This document shows positions 29,954 through 40,321 of a DNA stretch of 64,000 nucleotides, piece by piece. How positions within the stretch are numbered: position 1 is the stretch's first letter; every line of letters starts with the position of its first letter. Below the pieces are notes generated by a model that worked only from the letters and a program-made list of their open reading frames with translations, made no database searches and was not told the origin of the DNA. Position numbers and translations under genes: made by a program. Source of the DNA: Shinella lacus (GTDB lineage: Bacteria; Pseudomonadota; Alphaproteobacteria; Rhizobiales; Rhizobiaceae); contig NZ_WHSB02000005.1 in NCBI RefSeq assembly GCF_010994755.1, forward strand, positions 1-64,000, read 5' to 3'.

Positions 29954-32620
29954 TTAGAGCGTGCGCGTGATGTGCTCCACGCGGAAGCACTCGATCGTGT
30001 CGCCGGCGCGGATGTCTTCGTAGTTCTCGAAGGCCATGCCGCATTCCTGGCCCATCGGCACTTCGGCGACTTCGTCCTTGAAGCGCTTGAGCGTCTTGAG
30101 CTTGCCTTCGTGGATGACGACGTTGTCGCGTACGAGACGCACGCCGGCACCACGCTCGACCTTGCCTTCGATGACGCGGCAACCCGCGACCTTGCCGACC
30201 TTCGTGATGTTGAACACCTCGAGGATTTCGGCATTGCCGAGGAAGGTTTCGCGCCGTTCCGGCGAGAGCAGGCCCGACATGGCCGCCTTCACGTCATCCA
30301 CCAGATCGTAGATGATGTTGTAGTAGCGGATTTCGAGACCGGCACGCTCGGCCGCGGTGCGGGCCTGTGCGTTGGCACGGACGTTGAAGCCGATGATGGC
30401 CGCATTCGACGCCTCGGCGAGCGAGATGTCGGATTCGGTGATGCCGCCGGCGCCCGAATGCACGATGCGTGCACGGACTTCGTCGGTGCCGAGCTTGTCG
30501 AGAGCGCCGGCAATGGCTTCGATCGAGCCCTGCACGTCGCCCTTGATGACCAGCGGGAACTCCTTGAGACCCGTGGACTGGAGCTGGCTCATCATCTGCT
30601 CGAGCGAGCCGCGCGACCCGGCCTGGCGGGCAACCTGCTTCTCGCGGGCGAGACGCAGACGGTATTCCGAGATTTCGCGGGCACGGCTTTCGTTTTCGAC
30701 GACGGCGAAGCGATCGCCGGCAGCCGGCGTACCGGAGAGACCGAGCACTTCGACGGGCATGGAAGGCCCTGCCGACTTGACGTGTTCACCCTTGTCGTTG
30801 ACGAGCGCGCGCACACGGCCCCACTGGTCGCCGGCCACGATGATCTGGCCGGGCGTCAGCGTGCCCTTCTGCACGAGAACCGTCGCGACGGCACCGCGGC
30901 CGCGGTCGAGTTCGGCTTCGACGACGACGCCCTCGGCGGTGCGGTTGACGTTCGCCTTGAGGTCGAGGATTTCGGCCTGCAGCAGCACGGCTTCGAGCAG
31001 CTTGTCGAGATTCAGGCCGTTCTTGGCCGAGACTTCGACGTCGAGCGTTTCACCGCCCATCGATTCGACGAAGACCTCGTGCTGAAGGAGCTGGTTGCGC
31101 ACCTTCTGCGGGTCGGCTTCGTGCTTGTCGATCTTGTTGATCGCCACGATGATCGGAACACCGGCCGCCTTGGCGTGGTTGATGGACTCGATCGTCTGCG
31201 GCATCACGCTGTCGTCGGCCGCGACCACGAGGATCGCGATGTCCGTCGCCTGCGCACCACGGGCACGCATCGCAGTAAACGCGGCGTGGCCGGGGGTGTC
31301 GATGAAGGTGATCTTGTGGCCGTTGTGCTCGACCTGGTAGGCGCCGATATGCTGCGTGATGCCGCCGGCTTCGCCGGAGACGACGCTCGTCTTGCGGATA
31401 GCGTCGAGCAGCGAGGTCTTGCCGTGGTCGACGTGACCCATGATGGTCACGATCGGCGGACGGGCTTCCAGATCGCCGTCGTCGTCGGATACATTGAAGA
31501 TGCCCTCTTCGACGTCGGATTCCGAAACGCGCTTGACCGTATGGCCGAATTCGCCAGCGATGATTTCAGCCAGGTCGGCGTCGATCAGATCGCCGGGCTT
31601 CATCATCTGCCCTTCCTTCATCAGGTACTTGATGACGTCGACGGCGCGTTCGGACATGCGCTGCGACAGTTCCTGGATGGTGATGGTTTCCGGCAGGATG
31701 ACTTCGCGCATGACCTTTTCGCGGGTCTCCTGCATCTGGCTGCGCTTGAACTTCTCCTGGCGACGGCGCATGGCCGAGAGCGAACGGCCACGCTGCGTGG
31801 CGTCCTCGTCGGTCGAAGCGGTGGTCAGCGTCAGCTTGCCCTGGCGGCGGCCGTCGTCGGCCTTCGGACGGGCCGGGACCTTGGCAGGTTCCGGACGCGT
31901 GACCTTGCCACGGTTGACCGGGGCACCGCCGCGCGGGCGTGCTGCCTCTTCCTCTTCCGTCTCGCGACGGCCACGGCCGGGAACGGCTGCAGGCGTCACG
32001 GCCGGAGTGGTGCGGGTCGGCTGCGGGCGGCTGTCGGCACCTGCGGGCGCCGTAACGGCGGGCTTGGCGACAACGACCGGCTCGGCGGCAACCTCGGCCA
32101 CGGCCGGGGCCGGCGAAGCGGCCTCGATGGCGCGGCGCTCGGCTTCTTCCTTCTCCAGGCGCAGACGCTCTTCTTCGGCGGCCTTCTGGCGCGCTTCCTC
32201 TTCCACCTTGCGGCGGGCCTCGTCCTCGGCGCGCTGGCGCGCTTCGGCGGCGTCGCGGATCTGCGCTTCTGCAAGCGCGCGGCGACGGGCCTCGACTTCA
32301 TCGGGGGAAAGCTGGTTCAGCACGACGCCGCCGCGCGGACGGCTATGTTCCACCTGCGGCGTCTGGCGCTGCACCGGGCGCGGCTGCTGCGGCTGCGGCG
32401 CGGGCTGGCGCTGCTGCACCGGTGCAACAGGTGCTGCTACCGTGCGTTCGTCTCCCGGGCGGCTGAAGTGGCGCTTCGTGCGGGTCTCGACCACGACGGC
32501 CTTCGTCCGGCCACGACCCATGTCCTGGCGAACGGTTCCCTGCTGAACCCCCGAGGGCTTCAGGCTCAGGGTCTTCTTGCCAGCCACACTGATCGTCTTG
32601 TCGTCTTCGTTGTCGGTCAT
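29954..32620 (-). CDS. infB: translation initiation factor IF-2
   Basis: An 888-residue GTPase that brings fMet-tRNA to the 30S subunit. A long, charged and Ala/Pro/Gln-rich N-terminal region (to about residue 310, with Glu/Arg/Ala-rich helix around 110-165) precedes the G domain: [15 protein letters not shown] near residue 390, DTPGHAAF and NKIDK. C-terminal domains bind the initiator tRNA. The start [18 protein letters not shown] matches rhizobial homologues. It lies between ylxR and rbfA, with a terminator hairpin after it. Confidence 0.98.
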   Translation of the reverse strand: MTDNEDDKTISVAGKKTLSLKPSGVQQGTVRQDMGRGRTKAVVVETRTKRHFSRPGDERTVAAPVAPVQQRQPAPQPQQPRPVQRQTPQVEHSRPRGGVVLNQLSPDEVEARRRALAEAQIRDAAEARQRAEDEARRKVEEEARQKAAEEERLRLEKEEAERRAIEAASPAPAVAEVAAEPVVVAKPAVTAPAGADSRPQPTRTTPAVTPAAVPGRGRRETEEEEAARPRGGAPVNRGKVTRPEPAKVPARPKADDGRRQGKLTLTTASTDEDATQRGRSLSAMRRRQEKFKRSQMQETREKVMREVILPETITIQELSQRMSERAVDVIKYLMKEGQMMKPGDLIDADLAEIIAGEFGHTVKRVSESDVEEGIFNVSDDDGDLEARPPIVTIMGHVDHGKTSLLDAIRKTSVVSGEAGGITQHIGAYQVEHNGHKITFIDTPGHAAFTAMRARGAQATDIAILVVAADDSVMPQTIESINHAKAAGVPIIVAINKIDKHEADPQKVRNQLLQHEVFVESMGGETLDVEVSAKNGLNLDKLLEAVLLQAEILDLKANVNRTAEGVVVEAELDRGRGAVATVLVQKGTLTPGQIIVAGDQWGRVRALVNDKGEHVKSAGPSMPVEVLGLSGTPAAGDRFAVVENESRAREISEYRLRLAREKQVARQAGSRGSLEQMMSQLQSTGLKEFPLVIKGDVQGSIEAIAGALDKLGTDEVRARIVHSGAGGITESDISLAEASNAAIIGFNVRANAQARTAAERAGLEIRYYNIIYDLVDDVKAAMSGLLSPERRETFLGNAEILEVFNITKVGKVAGCRVIEGKVERGAGVRLVRDNVVIHEGKLKTLKRFKDEVAEVPMGQECGMAFENYEDIRAGDTIECFRVEHITRTL

Positions 32621-32724
32621 TCCGTTCCGTTCCTAAGATCAGAGCCGGATGCGTATCACCAGACTCCGTCGTTCAATTGTGTTCGTCCAATGCGATTTCG
32701 GCCGGCCGAATGCCGGTAACCGCG

Positions 32725-33381
32725 TCATCGGTTGGTATGGCCAGCGCCACCTTTTGCCATCATTTGGCTGTCGCCCCGGTACTTTTCGAGCATGATTGCG
32801 CGCTTCACTACACCCTCACCCGCCTGCCCTGCAAGCGCTGCGGCGTGGATAAAAGCATTCTGGCCCAAAAGGCCCTCCAATTCACTCTCCGAGAAGAGCT
32901 TGAAGGACGGTATTTCCGTCTCGTCATCGCGCAGGAAGCTTGCCGCCTTGCGCGCCTGGTCAATTTTTCGCACGCCATCGGCGGCGGCATCCGTCGCGTG
33001 GAAGACCGCAAGTGCCGCCAATGCACGCACCGCCTGGTCGACCTTCGACGAACCGGTGATGAACTGGGCCGCCTTGCGCGCCATGTTCATCATGCCGCCA
33101 AGCTGGCCCGCCAGAAGACGGTCCACTTCGGCGCCGAGTTCCGCATCCGCCCTGGCTTCCGCCTTCAGCGCCCGCGAAAAAAGCTTCTTGGCGACCGCCT
33201 TGTCGACGATCGCCCGTTCGGCCTTCACCCAGCATCCACGTCCGGGGAGCTGACGCTTCAGGTCCGGCACGACATTCCCGTCCGGGCCGGCGACGAAGCG
33301 GATCAGATCATCCGCCTCACCTTTTTCGCGCGTCACGATGCACATGCGGTCGTTCACGCCGTCGTCGTCCTTCTTACCCAT
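32725..33381 (-). CDS. YlxR-type RNA-binding protein (DUF448)
   Basis: A 218-residue protein with an N-terminal YlxR domain (DRMCIVTREKGEADDLIRFV and LPGRGCWVKAE) and a second domain with ribosomal-protein L7Ae-like features (ARKAAQFITGSSKVDQAVRA). YlxR proteins sit between nusA and infB in most bacteria and are thought to bind RNA. The start MGKKDDDGVNDRM at 33381 is set by GAGGACC 6 bases upstream; an earlier start at 33417 is less likely. Confidence 0.9.
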   Translation of the reverse strand: MGKKDDDGVNDRMCIVTREKGEADDLIRFVAGPDGNVVPDLKRQLPGRGCWVKAERAIVDKAVAKKLFSRALKAEARADAELGAEVDRLLAGQLGGMMNMARKAAQFITGSSKVDQAVRALAALAVFHATDAAADGVRKIDQARKAASFLRDDETEIPSFKLFSESELEGLLGQNAFIHAAALAGQAGEGVVKRAIMLEKYRGDSQMMAKGGAGHTNR

Positions 33382-33470
33382 ATAGGTCCTCGCAATTCCG
33401 TCCGCAAAACCGTTCATACACTTTTGCTGGAATGCTCGGCCAACGGCGTCTCCAGCGCGCGGGACGCCGA

Positions 33471-35072
33471 TCAGGCGTCCTGCTCGCCGCCTTCGACGAC
33501 CGGTTCTTCCTCGGTAGCCAGGTCCTCTTCCGTGATCCAGCCAACCGCAAGGCGGGCCTGAACGACCATGGCTTCGGCTTCGGCGCGCGAAACTTCGAGC
33601 TTCGAGAACAGGCCCTCGAACTTCTTCGTCTCGCCGTCCTTGCGCTCCGACCAGCCGACGAGATCGTCAGCCGCGCAGCCCGCAAAGTCTTCCATCGTCT
33701 TGATACTGTCCTCGCCGAGCGCGACGAGCATCTGGCCCGTCATGCCGTCGATCTGGCGCAGCTCATCGGCAACGCCGAGTTCCTTGCGCTTGGCGTCCAT
33801 CTCGGCCTCGATGCGGTCAAGATATTCGCGGGCACGCGTCTGGATTTCCTGGGCCGTGTCTTCGTCGAAACCGTCGATCGAGGCGATTTCATCGAGATCG
33901 ACGTAGGCCAGTTCCTCGACGGCGGCAAAGCCTTCGGAGGCCAGAACCTGGCCGACCATCTCGTCGACGTCGAGCGAATCCATGAACAGGTTGGTGCGCT
34001 CGTTGAATTCCTTCTGGCGGCGCTCGGACTCCTCGGCTTCCGTCAGGATGTCGATATCCCAGCCGGTGAGCTGCGACGCGAGGCGCACGTTCTGGCCGCG
34101 GCGGCCGATGGCGAGCGACAGCTGCTCGTCCGGCACGACCACTTCGATGCGCTCCGCATCCTCATCCAGAACGACCTTGGCGACTTCCGCCGGCTGAAGG
34201 GCGTTGACGATGAAGGACGCCGGATCCTGCGACCACGGAATGATGTCGATCTTCTCGCCCTGAAGCTCGCCGACGACGGCCTGGACGCGCGAACCGCGCA
34301 TACCGACGCAGGCGCCGACCGGATCGATCGAACTATCGTTCGAGATGACGGCGATCTTGGCGCGCGAACCCGGATCACGGGCGACCGACTTGATCTGGAT
34401 GATGCCGTCGTAGATTTCTGGCACTTCCATGGTGAAGAGCTTCACCATGAACTGCGGATGGGTACGCGACAGGAAGATCTGCGGACCGCGCTGCTCGCGG
34501 CGCACGTCGTAGACGAAGGCGCGAACGCGGTCGCCGTAGCGCATGTTTTCGCGCGGGATCATCTCGTCGCGGCGGATGATGCCTTCGCCACGGCCGAGAT
34601 CGACGATGACGTTGCCGTATTCGACGCGCTTGACCGTGCCGTTGACGATCTCGCCGATGCGATCCTTGTATTCGTCGAACTGGCGGTCACGCTCGGCTTC
34701 GCGCACCTTCTGCACGATGACCTGCTTGGCCGACTGGGCGGCGATGCGGCCGAAATCCATCGGCGGCAGCGGATCGGCGATGAAGTCGCCGAGCTTGGCG
34801 TCCGGGTTGCGGTCGCGGGCAAGCTCCAGCGGGATCTGCGTCGAATAATCCTCGGCCTTCTCGACGACTTCCAGCAGGCGCTGGAGGCGGATTTCGCCGG
34901 TCTTGGAATTGATGTCGGCGCGGATGTTCGATTCCGTGCCGTAACGCGAGCGGGCCGCCTTCTGGATGGCGTCGGCCATCGCGGCAAGCACGATCTCGCG
35001 GTCGATGACCTTTTCACGGGCCACGGCATCCGCGATCTGCAGAAGCTCAAGCCGGTTCGCACTGACTGCCAT
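33471..35072 (-). CDS. nusA: transcription termination/antitermination factor NusA
   Basis: A 533-residue RNA polymerase-binding factor. The N-terminal domain ([20 protein letters not shown]) is followed by S1 (about 140-200), two KH regions ([40 protein letters not shown]) and C-terminal helix-hairpin-helix repeats (near 355-420 and 430-490). A Glu-rich tail ends the protein. GGAGACC precedes ATG 35072. It is the second gene of the rimP-nusA operon. Confidence 0.98.
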   Translation of the reverse strand: MAVSANRLELLQIADAVAREKVIDREIVLAAMADAIQKAARSRYGTESNIRADINSKTGEIRLQRLLEVVEKAEDYSTQIPLELARDRNPDAKLGDFIADPLPPMDFGRIAAQSAKQVIVQKVREAERDRQFDEYKDRIGEIVNGTVKRVEYGNVIVDLGRGEGIIRRDEMIPRENMRYGDRVRAFVYDVRREQRGPQIFLSRTHPQFMVKLFTMEVPEIYDGIIQIKSVARDPGSRAKIAVISNDSSIDPVGACVGMRGSRVQAVVGELQGEKIDIIPWSQDPASFIVNALQPAEVAKVVLDEDAERIEVVVPDEQLSLAIGRRGQNVRLASQLTGWDIDILTEAEESERRQKEFNERTNLFMDSLDVDEMVGQVLASEGFAAVEELAYVDLDEIASIDGFDEDTAQEIQTRAREYLDRIEAEMDAKRKELGVADELRQIDGMTGQMLVALGEDSIKTMEDFAGCAADDLVGWSERKDGETKKFEGLFSKLEVSRAEAEAMVVQARLAVGWITEEDLATEEEPVVEGGEQDA

Positions 35073-35163
35073 TGTCTCAGGTCTCCATGATCAAGCCGGG
35101 GCGAAGCCTCCGGTTCCGTCCTCTCCGTTTCGCCCGCATCGGGGGCAAAACGCACTCACATAG

Positions 35164-35778
35164 TCATTCGTCGTCTTCGACTTCGTCGTTCTGGTTCGCG
35201 GCCTGCGCAGCCTTCGCCTTTTTGTCGGCGGTCAGCGCGTCGCGGATCAGGTCGTCGGTCAGGATCAGCTTACCCTCGGCGAGCGCCGTGAACGGGATGA
35301 CGACCGAGGGCTCCTCGCCATAGGCGGGCTGGTCCCGCTCCAGCGTAAAACCGTTTTCGTCGGCGGCGACGATCTTGCCGCGGAAGCGCTTGCGGCTGTC
35401 GACGAGGATCGACGTCTCGCACTTTACCAGATGGCCGAGCCAGCGCGTGAAATCCGACTTGCGGACCATCGGCCGGTCGATGCCGGGCGACGACACTTCG
35501 AGATGATACGCCTTGTCGATCGGATCCTCAACGTCGAGCACCGGCGAGACGGCCATCGAGACCTTCTCGCAGTCCTCGACGGTCATCGTGCCGTCCGGCC
35601 GCTCGGCCATGATCTGCAGGGTCGCGCCGTTCTGCGCCGAAAGGCGAACGCGCACCAGCCGGTAGCCGATTTGCTCGATGCTCGGCTCGATGATCTCGGC
35701 GACGCGCCGGTCGAGACCGGTCTCGACGATCAGGCGCGGCTCGACGGCCGCATTTTCTGTCTGGGTCGTGTCGTTCAT
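35164..35778 (-). CDS. rimP: ribosome maturation factor RimP
   Basis: A 204-residue 30S maturation factor. The family core reads [20 protein letters not shown], then [20 protein letters not shown] and a C-terminal SH3-like domain. The C-terminus is acidic and longer than in E. coli (about 150 residues), as in other rhizobia. The start at 35778 follows GGGAGGG. It heads the rimP-nusA-ylxR-infB-rbfA-truB series, behind a hairpin at 35831-35858. Confidence 0.95.
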   Translation of the reverse strand: MNDTTQTENAAVEPRLIVETGLDRRVAEIIEPSIEQIGYRLVRVRLSAQNGATLQIMAERPDGTMTVEDCEKVSMAVSPVLDVEDPIDKAYHLEVSSPGIDRPMVRKSDFTRWLGHLVKCETSILVDSRKRFRGKIVAADENGFTLERDQPAYGEEPSVVIPFTALAEGKLILTDDLIRDALTADKKAKAAQAANQNDEVEDDE

Positions 35779-35826
35779 GACATGCCCTCCCGGGGTAGTC
35801 GTTATCATGCGCTCGATCGGGGCAAT

Positions 35827-35858
35827 AAAAAAGAGCGGGTCCTCGCGGGCCCACTCTT
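35827..35858 (-). terminator. terminator-like hairpin in the rimP leader (possible attenuator)
   Basis: A 12-bp stem with one C-A mismatch and one G-U pair joins 35831-35842 and 35847-35858 around a TCGC loop; the minus strand continues into six T (35827-35832). It lies about 50 bases before rimP with no minus-strand gene upstream, so it can only act on the rimP operon's own leader or on an unseen small transcript. Confidence 0.6.
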
Positions 35859-36014
35859 CATCTGACGATCAAGAATTTGAGGGTGATATAGACGCTCTCG
35901 CCCGCAATTGCAAGTTCGGCTTCCCAGGCCGGTTTTTCGCCCGGCTTCGACTTGCCGCATTCCCCCGATGGGCTAGATTGCTCGTAACGCTGCGTCGAGA
36001 ATGAGTGCCTGCCC

Positions 36015-37643
36015 GTGCCAGACCGGACATCCCCCCTTGCCCCCTTCCGGAACGAAACCTTTCGGCTGATCTGGGCGGCAAGCCTGGTCTCCAACTTCGG
36101 CGGGCTCATCCAGGCCGTCGGTGCCGCCTGGATGATGGCCTCGATCTCGTCTTCCGCCAACATGGTGGCGCTGGTGCAGGCCTCGACCTCGCTGCCGATC
36201 ATGCTTTTCTCCGTCGCCGCCGGCGCGCTCGCCGACAATTTCGACCGGCGCAAGCTGATGCTGACCGCCCAGTGTTTCATGCTGACGGTGGCGATCGCGC
36301 TGACGCTCTGTACCTGGTACGGCGTCATCACGCCCTGGCTTCTGCTTACCTTCACTTTCCTGCTCGGCTGCGGGACGGCGCTGAACAACCCGGCCTGGCA
36401 GGCCTCCGTTGGTGATATGGTGCCGCGTGAGGACCTCCCCGCCGCCGTCTCGCTCAACAGCATGGGCTTCAACCTCACCCGCAGCGTCGGTCCGGCCATC
36501 GGCGGCGCGATCGTGGCGGCTGCGGGCGCGGCAGCGGCCTTTGCGGCGAATGTGCTGAGTTACTTTGCGCTTCTCTTCGTGCTGTTTCGCTGGAAGCCGG
36601 CCATTCCGCCGCGCACTCTGCCGCGCGAGGATTTCATCCGCGCCATCTCGGCCGGCCTGCGCTACGTCTCGATGTCTCCGAACATCGGCAAGGTGCTCCT
36701 GCGCGGCTTTGCCTTCGGCCTCGCGACCAGCTCCATCCTCTCGCTGCTGCCGCTGATAGCGCGCGACCTCGTCTCCGGCGGGCCGCTGACCTACGGCGTG
36801 CTGCTCGGCTGTTTCGGGCTCGGCGCCATCGGCGGCGCGCTGATGAATGCGCGGCTGCGCGAACGCTTCACCAGCGAGACCATCGCCCGCCTCGCCTTTA
36901 CCGGCTTTGCCGTCAGCGCGAGCGTTTCCGCCATCAGCACTTCGGCGTTCCTGACCGGCGCGGTGCTGCTGATCGCCGGGGGCTCCTGGGTCATGGCGCT
37001 GTCCCTGTTCAATACGACCGTGCAGCTCTCGACGCCGCGGTGGGTGGTGGCACGCGCGCTCTCGCTCTACCAGACGACGACCTTCGGCGGCATTGCGGCG
37101 GGAAGCTGGATCTGGGGCACGACGGCGGATACGCACGGCGCGCAGACTGCGCTTCTCGCCTCCGCCGTGGTGATGATCGCCGGTGCAGCGCTTGGCCTAC
37201 GCTTTGCACTGCCGGAATTGCAGAGCCTCAATGTCGACCCGCTCAACCGTTTCAGCGAGCCGGACCTGCCGCTGGACCTGAAGCCGAGAAGCGGCCCGAT
37301 CGTCATCCTGATCGACTACGAGATCGCCGAGGGCGACATTCCGGACTTCCTGGAGGCGATGACCGAGCGGCGGCGCATCCGCATCCGCGACGGCGCCGGG
37401 CAGTGGGCGCTGATGCGCGACCTCGAAAACCCGACCGTCTGGACCGAGACCTACCATGTGCCGACCTGGGTGGAATATGTGCGCCACAACCAGCGCCGCA
37501 CCCATGCGGATGCCGCCAATGGTGAAAAGCTGAACCAGCTGCACAGCGGTGCCGAGCCGCCCCGCGTTCACCGCATGATCGAGCGACAGACGATCATTCC
37601 GCACGAATACGAGCGGTTCAAGCAGCAGGTGGAAATTCACTAA
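36015..37643 (+). CDS. MFS transporter with C-terminal ABM-like domain
   Basis: A 542-residue protein. Residues about 1-410 form a 12-span major facilitator of the EntS/DUF894 (MFS_3) type: NFGGLIQAVGAAWMMASISS early, the loop motif GALADNFDRRKLML, and NSMGFNLTRSVGPAIGG. The last 130 residues (IVILIDYEIAEGDIPDFLEA onward) look like a soluble ABM-type domain, a fusion known in this subfamily. Probable role: efflux of a small molecule such as a siderophore or drug; the substrate is unknown. Starts at GTG 36015 and ends 3 bases from the convergent transglycosylase gene. Confidence 0.85.
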   Translation: MPDRTSPLAPFRNETFRLIWAASLVSNFGGLIQAVGAAWMMASISSSANMVALVQASTSLPIMLFSVAAGALADNFDRRKLMLTAQCFMLTVAIALTLCTWYGVITPWLLLTFTFLLGCGTALNNPAWQASVGDMVPREDLPAAVSLNSMGFNLTRSVGPAIGGAIVAAAGAAAAFAANVLSYFALLFVLFRWKPAIPPRTLPREDFIRAISAGLRYVSMSPNIGKVLLRGFAFGLATSSILSLLPLIARDLVSGGPLTYGVLLGCFGLGAIGGALMNARLRERFTSETIARLAFTGFAVSASVSAISTSAFLTGAVLLIAGGSWVMALSLFNTTVQLSTPRWVVARALSLYQTTTFGGIAAGSWIWGTTADTHGAQTALLASAVVMIAGAALGLRFALPELQSLNVDPLNRFSEPDLPLDLKPRSGPIVILIDYEIAEGDIPDFLEAMTERRRIRIRDGAGQWALMRDLENPTVWTETYHVPTWVEYVRHNQRRTHADAANGEKLNQLHSGAEPPRVHRMIERQTIIPHEYERFKQQVEIH

Positions 37644-37646
37644 CTC

Positions 37647-39032
37647 CTAGCGGAGCTTGGATTTCAGCGAAGCATCCGGATAGCAGGTCGGCGCGAGGCC
37701 GGCCTTGGCTTGCCAGTCGCCCAGCGAGCGGCGCGTCTTGTAGCCCGGCAGCCCATCGACCTTGCCGACATCATAGCCCTTGGCGACCAGCGCCTTCTGC
37801 ATGGCCAGCACATCCGAGCGCAGCATCTTGCCGACATCGCCCCATTCGCCGCGGAACGGGCCGCTGCCATAGGCGATGCGATCGGCGAGATTGCCGATGA
37901 AGAGGGCGTAGAGGTCGGAGTTGTTATATTCCTTCAGCACGTAGAAATTCGGCGTGACGATGAATTCCGGTCCATGCGTGCCGGCCGGCACCAGCATCAT
38001 GCCGGAGGCCTTCGCCTCGCCGGAGGAAAAGCCCTTGCCGGAAACGCGCGTGATGCCGGTCGATGCCCAGGCCGAGATCGGCTTTTCAAGGTCCGGCCCC
38101 TCCTGCGCGCAGGAAACACCGGCCGGAATCGTGACCTCGTAGCCCCAGCCGCGACCGGCCTGCCAGCCCTTCTTGGCAAGATAGTTGGCGATCGACGCCA
38201 GGCTGTCCGGCACCGAACCCCAGATGTCGCGCACGCCATCGCCATCGAAATCGACGGCATATTGCAGGAAGCTCGTCGGCATGAACTGCGGCTGGCCGAG
38301 CGCGCCGGCCCAGGAGCCCTTCAACTGCGCCACCGTCCGGTCGCCGCCATCGACGATGTGGAGGGCTGCGATCAGCTCCTTGCGGAACATGTCCTTGCGT
38401 GTCGACATGAAGGCTTTCGTCGCGAGCACCTCTACCGCCGAATAGGGGATCTTCGCGCTGCCGAAGCCGGATTCGCGGCCCCAGATCGCGACGACGATCT
38501 CGCCCGGAACGCCGAAGCGCTGCTCGACCTTGCGCAGCGTCGCGGCATGGGTTTTCGCAAGGCTGCTGCCCCGCCCCGCCAGCCCTTGCAGGCGCTTTTC
38601 GGAGAAATAGGCGCCGGGCGAGGAGAATTCCGCCTGGCTCTGCGACTGTTCCTTCCTGGGCTTCGAGCCCGGCGGCACGAGATCGGGCAGGTCCCAATTG
38701 AGCGTCACACCCTCCATCGCCGCGCGAAAGGTCTTTTCGCTGACGCCGGTTTTTTGCGCGGCCGGCCAGAGGTCCTTGTCGATCCAGGCCCGGAACATCT
38801 TTTCGACCTCGCCCTTGGAGGCGGCGTGGGCGGGAAGGGCAGCGGCGAAGAGCGCCAGTGCAAGTATGGGTGCGAAGCGGGCGCGAATACCCCCCTCTGC
38901 CCTGCCGGGCATCTCCCCCTCAAGGGGGGAGATCGAATCGTGGCACCGCCTTGCCCCCAGCCGATCTCCCCCCTTGAGGGGGAGATGCCCGGCAGGGCAG
39001 AGGGGGGTGAGCCGCAGGAGCCAACCTATCAT
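37647..39032 (-). CDS. lytic murein transglycosylase (MltB type) with RIME-encoded N-terminus
   Basis: A 461-residue secreted enzyme that cleaves peptidoglycan glycan strands. The catalytic Glu is in AIWGRESGFGSAKIPYSAVE; SWAGALGQPQFMPTSFLQYA and FDGDGVRDIWGSVPDSLASI follow; a C-terminal peptidoglycan-binding domain is at about 395-455. The signal-peptide core FAPILALALFAAALPAHA starts only at about residue 53. Residues about 10-48 are encoded by a RIME palindrome (38890-39007). ATG 39032 has AAGGG well spaced; the only other ATG before the signal core, at 38912, lies inside the RIME with its purine run too close. Either way the RIME is translated. Confidence 0.88.
   Translation of the reverse strand: MIGWLLRLTPLCPAGHLPLKGGDRLGARRCHDSISPLEGEMPGRAEGGIRARFAPILALALFAAALPAHAASKGEVEKMFRAWIDKDLWPAAQKTGVSEKTFRAAMEGVTLNWDLPDLVPPGSKPRKEQSQSQAEFSSPGAYFSEKRLQGLAGRGSSLAKTHAATLRKVEQRFGVPGEIVVAIWGRESGFGSAKIPYSAVEVLATKAFMSTRKDMFRKELIAALHIVDGGDRTVAQLKGSWAGALGQPQFMPTSFLQYAVDFDGDGVRDIWGSVPDSLASIANYLAKKGWQAGRGWGYEVTIPAGVSCAQEGPDLEKPISAWASTGITRVSGKGFSSGEAKASGMMLVPAGTHGPEFIVTPNFYVLKEYNNSDLYALFIGNLADRIAYGSGPFRGEWGDVGKMLRSDVLAMQKALVAKGYDVGKVDGLPGYKTRRSLGDWQAKAGLAPTCYPDASLKSKLR
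38890..39007. repeat. RIME-type palindromic element inside a gene's 5' end
   Basis: A perfect 46-base inverted repeat (38890-38935 and 38962-39007) encloses a 26-base spacer, 118 bases in all. The arms contain the CTGCCGGGCATCTCCCCCT motif of the Rhizobium intergenic mosaic elements. Read on the minus strand it has no stop codon and continues in frame into the transglycosylase gene. Confidence 0.9.
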
Positions 39033-39048
39033 AATCGAAACCCTTCCC

Positions 39049-39654
39049 TCAGATCGCCGTGCGGGCGCGCAAAGCGGCCGTCAATGTTCCTTCGTCGAGA
39101 TAATCGAGCTCGCCGCCGACCGGCACGCCGTGTGCGAGCCGTGTAATCTTCACGCCGAGGCCGGAGAGCTGGTCGGTGATATAATGGGCCGTCGTCTGGC
39201 CCTCGACGGTCGCGTTGACCGCGATGATCAGCTCCCGCACGCCGCCCTTCGCCACGCGGTCGACGAGGCCGCGGATGTTGAGGTCGTCGGGGCCGATGCC
39301 GTCGAGCGGCGAAAGCGTGCCGCCGAGCACATGGTAGGCGGCGTTCATCGCCGCGGCGCGCTCCAGCGCCCAGAGATCGGAGACGTCCTCGACGACGATG
39401 ATGACCGTGTGGTCGCGGCGCACGTCCGTGCAGACGGTGCAGGGATCGCTGGTATCGACATTGCCGCAGCACGAGCAGATGCGCACCTTGCGATGCGCCT
39501 CGCCCATCGCGTCGGCGAGCGGCCCAAGCAGCTGGTCCTTCTTCTTGACGAGATGCAGCGCCGCGCGGCGCGCCGAACGCGGCCCGAGACCCGGCACTTT
39601 CGCCAGGAGCTGGATCAGTTTTTCGATTTCGGGGCCGGTGACTCGTTTTGCCAT
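39049..39654 (-). CDS. recR: recombination protein RecR
   Basis: A 201-residue zinc-binding DNA repair protein that loads RecA with RecF/RecO. A helix-hairpin-helix ([19 protein letters not shown]) is followed by a four-Cys zinc finger (C60, C63, C72, C75) and a Toprim domain ([15 protein letters not shown]). It lies 16 bases upstream of the transglycosylase start at 39032. The common dnaX-ybaB-recR order is broken here by a LysE and a MOSC gene. Confidence 0.97.
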   Translation of the reverse strand: MAKRVTGPEIEKLIQLLAKVPGLGPRSARRAALHLVKKKDQLLGPLADAMGEAHRKVRICSCCGNVDTSDPCTVCTDVRRDHTVIIVVEDVSDLWALERAAAMNAAYHVLGGTLSPLDGIGPDDLNIRGLVDRVAKGGVRELIIAVNATVEGQTTAHYITDQLSGLGVKITRLAHGVPVGGELDYLDEGTLTAALRARTAI

Positions 39655-39706
39655 TGCCGGTATCTAGCCCATATCCAGGGGAAACGGAATCTCGGGAGTT
39701 CGACGC

Positions 39707-40321
39707 GTGATCAAAATCCTCGCCGTGTGCACGGGCGTCGCCCGCCCGGTCCCTGGCAAAAGCTACAAGACCGGCATTTTCAAGACGCCGACCGATGCGG
39801 CTATCATGGTAGACCGCGAAGGCCTGCTCGGCGATGCGATCTGCAACAGCAAACACCATGGCGGGCCGGAACAGGCGGTCTACGGCCTCGGCTCGATCGA
39901 CCTCGACTGGTGGTCGAAGGAACTCGGCCGGACGATCGAGCCCGGAACCTTCGGCGAAAACCTCGTCATCGAGGGCGTCGACAGTCGCGCGGTCTCCGTC
40001 GGCGACCGGTTCGAGACGGAAAGCGTGCTGATGGAGGTGACCTCCACACGCATTCCCTGCAACACGCTGACCGCACGCATGGGCGACCCGGGTTTTGCCA
40101 AACGCTTCATGCAGGCCGGCCGGCCGGGCTTTTACTGCCGTGTGCTGCGCGACGGCGTGGTTCAGGCCGGTGACGCGGTGACCTACGCGCCGTTCGACGG
40201 CGAGCCGGTCTCGATGCCGGAGCTTCTGCGCACCTATGGCAGGAACCTGCCGGAGGATGACCGGCTGCGCTACCTCGCGGCCCCCATCAACGATAAGCTG
40301 CGGGCCGCGCTGACCGGCTGA
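39707..40321 (+). CDS. MOSC domain protein
   Basis: A 204-residue MOSC protein (YiiM-like), a family linked to molybdenum-cofactor-dependent chemistry and detoxification of N-hydroxylated compounds. Motifs are GLLGDAICNSKHHGGPEQAV, PGTFGENLVIEG and the conserved cysteine in TRIPCNTL. Translation starts at GTG 39707 after CGGGAG. It is divergent from recR, and its stop directly abuts that of the convergent LysE gene. Confidence 0.9.
   Translation: MIKILAVCTGVARPVPGKSYKTGIFKTPTDAAIMVDREGLLGDAICNSKHHGGPEQAVYGLGSIDLDWWSKELGRTIEPGTFGENLVIEGVDSRAVSVGDRFETESVLMEVTSTRIPCNTLTARMGDPGFAKRFMQAGRPGFYCRVLRDGVVQAGDAVTYAPFDGEPVSMPELLRTYGRNLPEDDRLRYLAAPINDKLRAALTG

Noticed and set aside
29972-32719. 915-codon open frame antisense to infB
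   Set aside because: It mirrors infB codon for codon in a high-GC gene, with biased, domain-free composition and no ribosome site; infB itself is certain.
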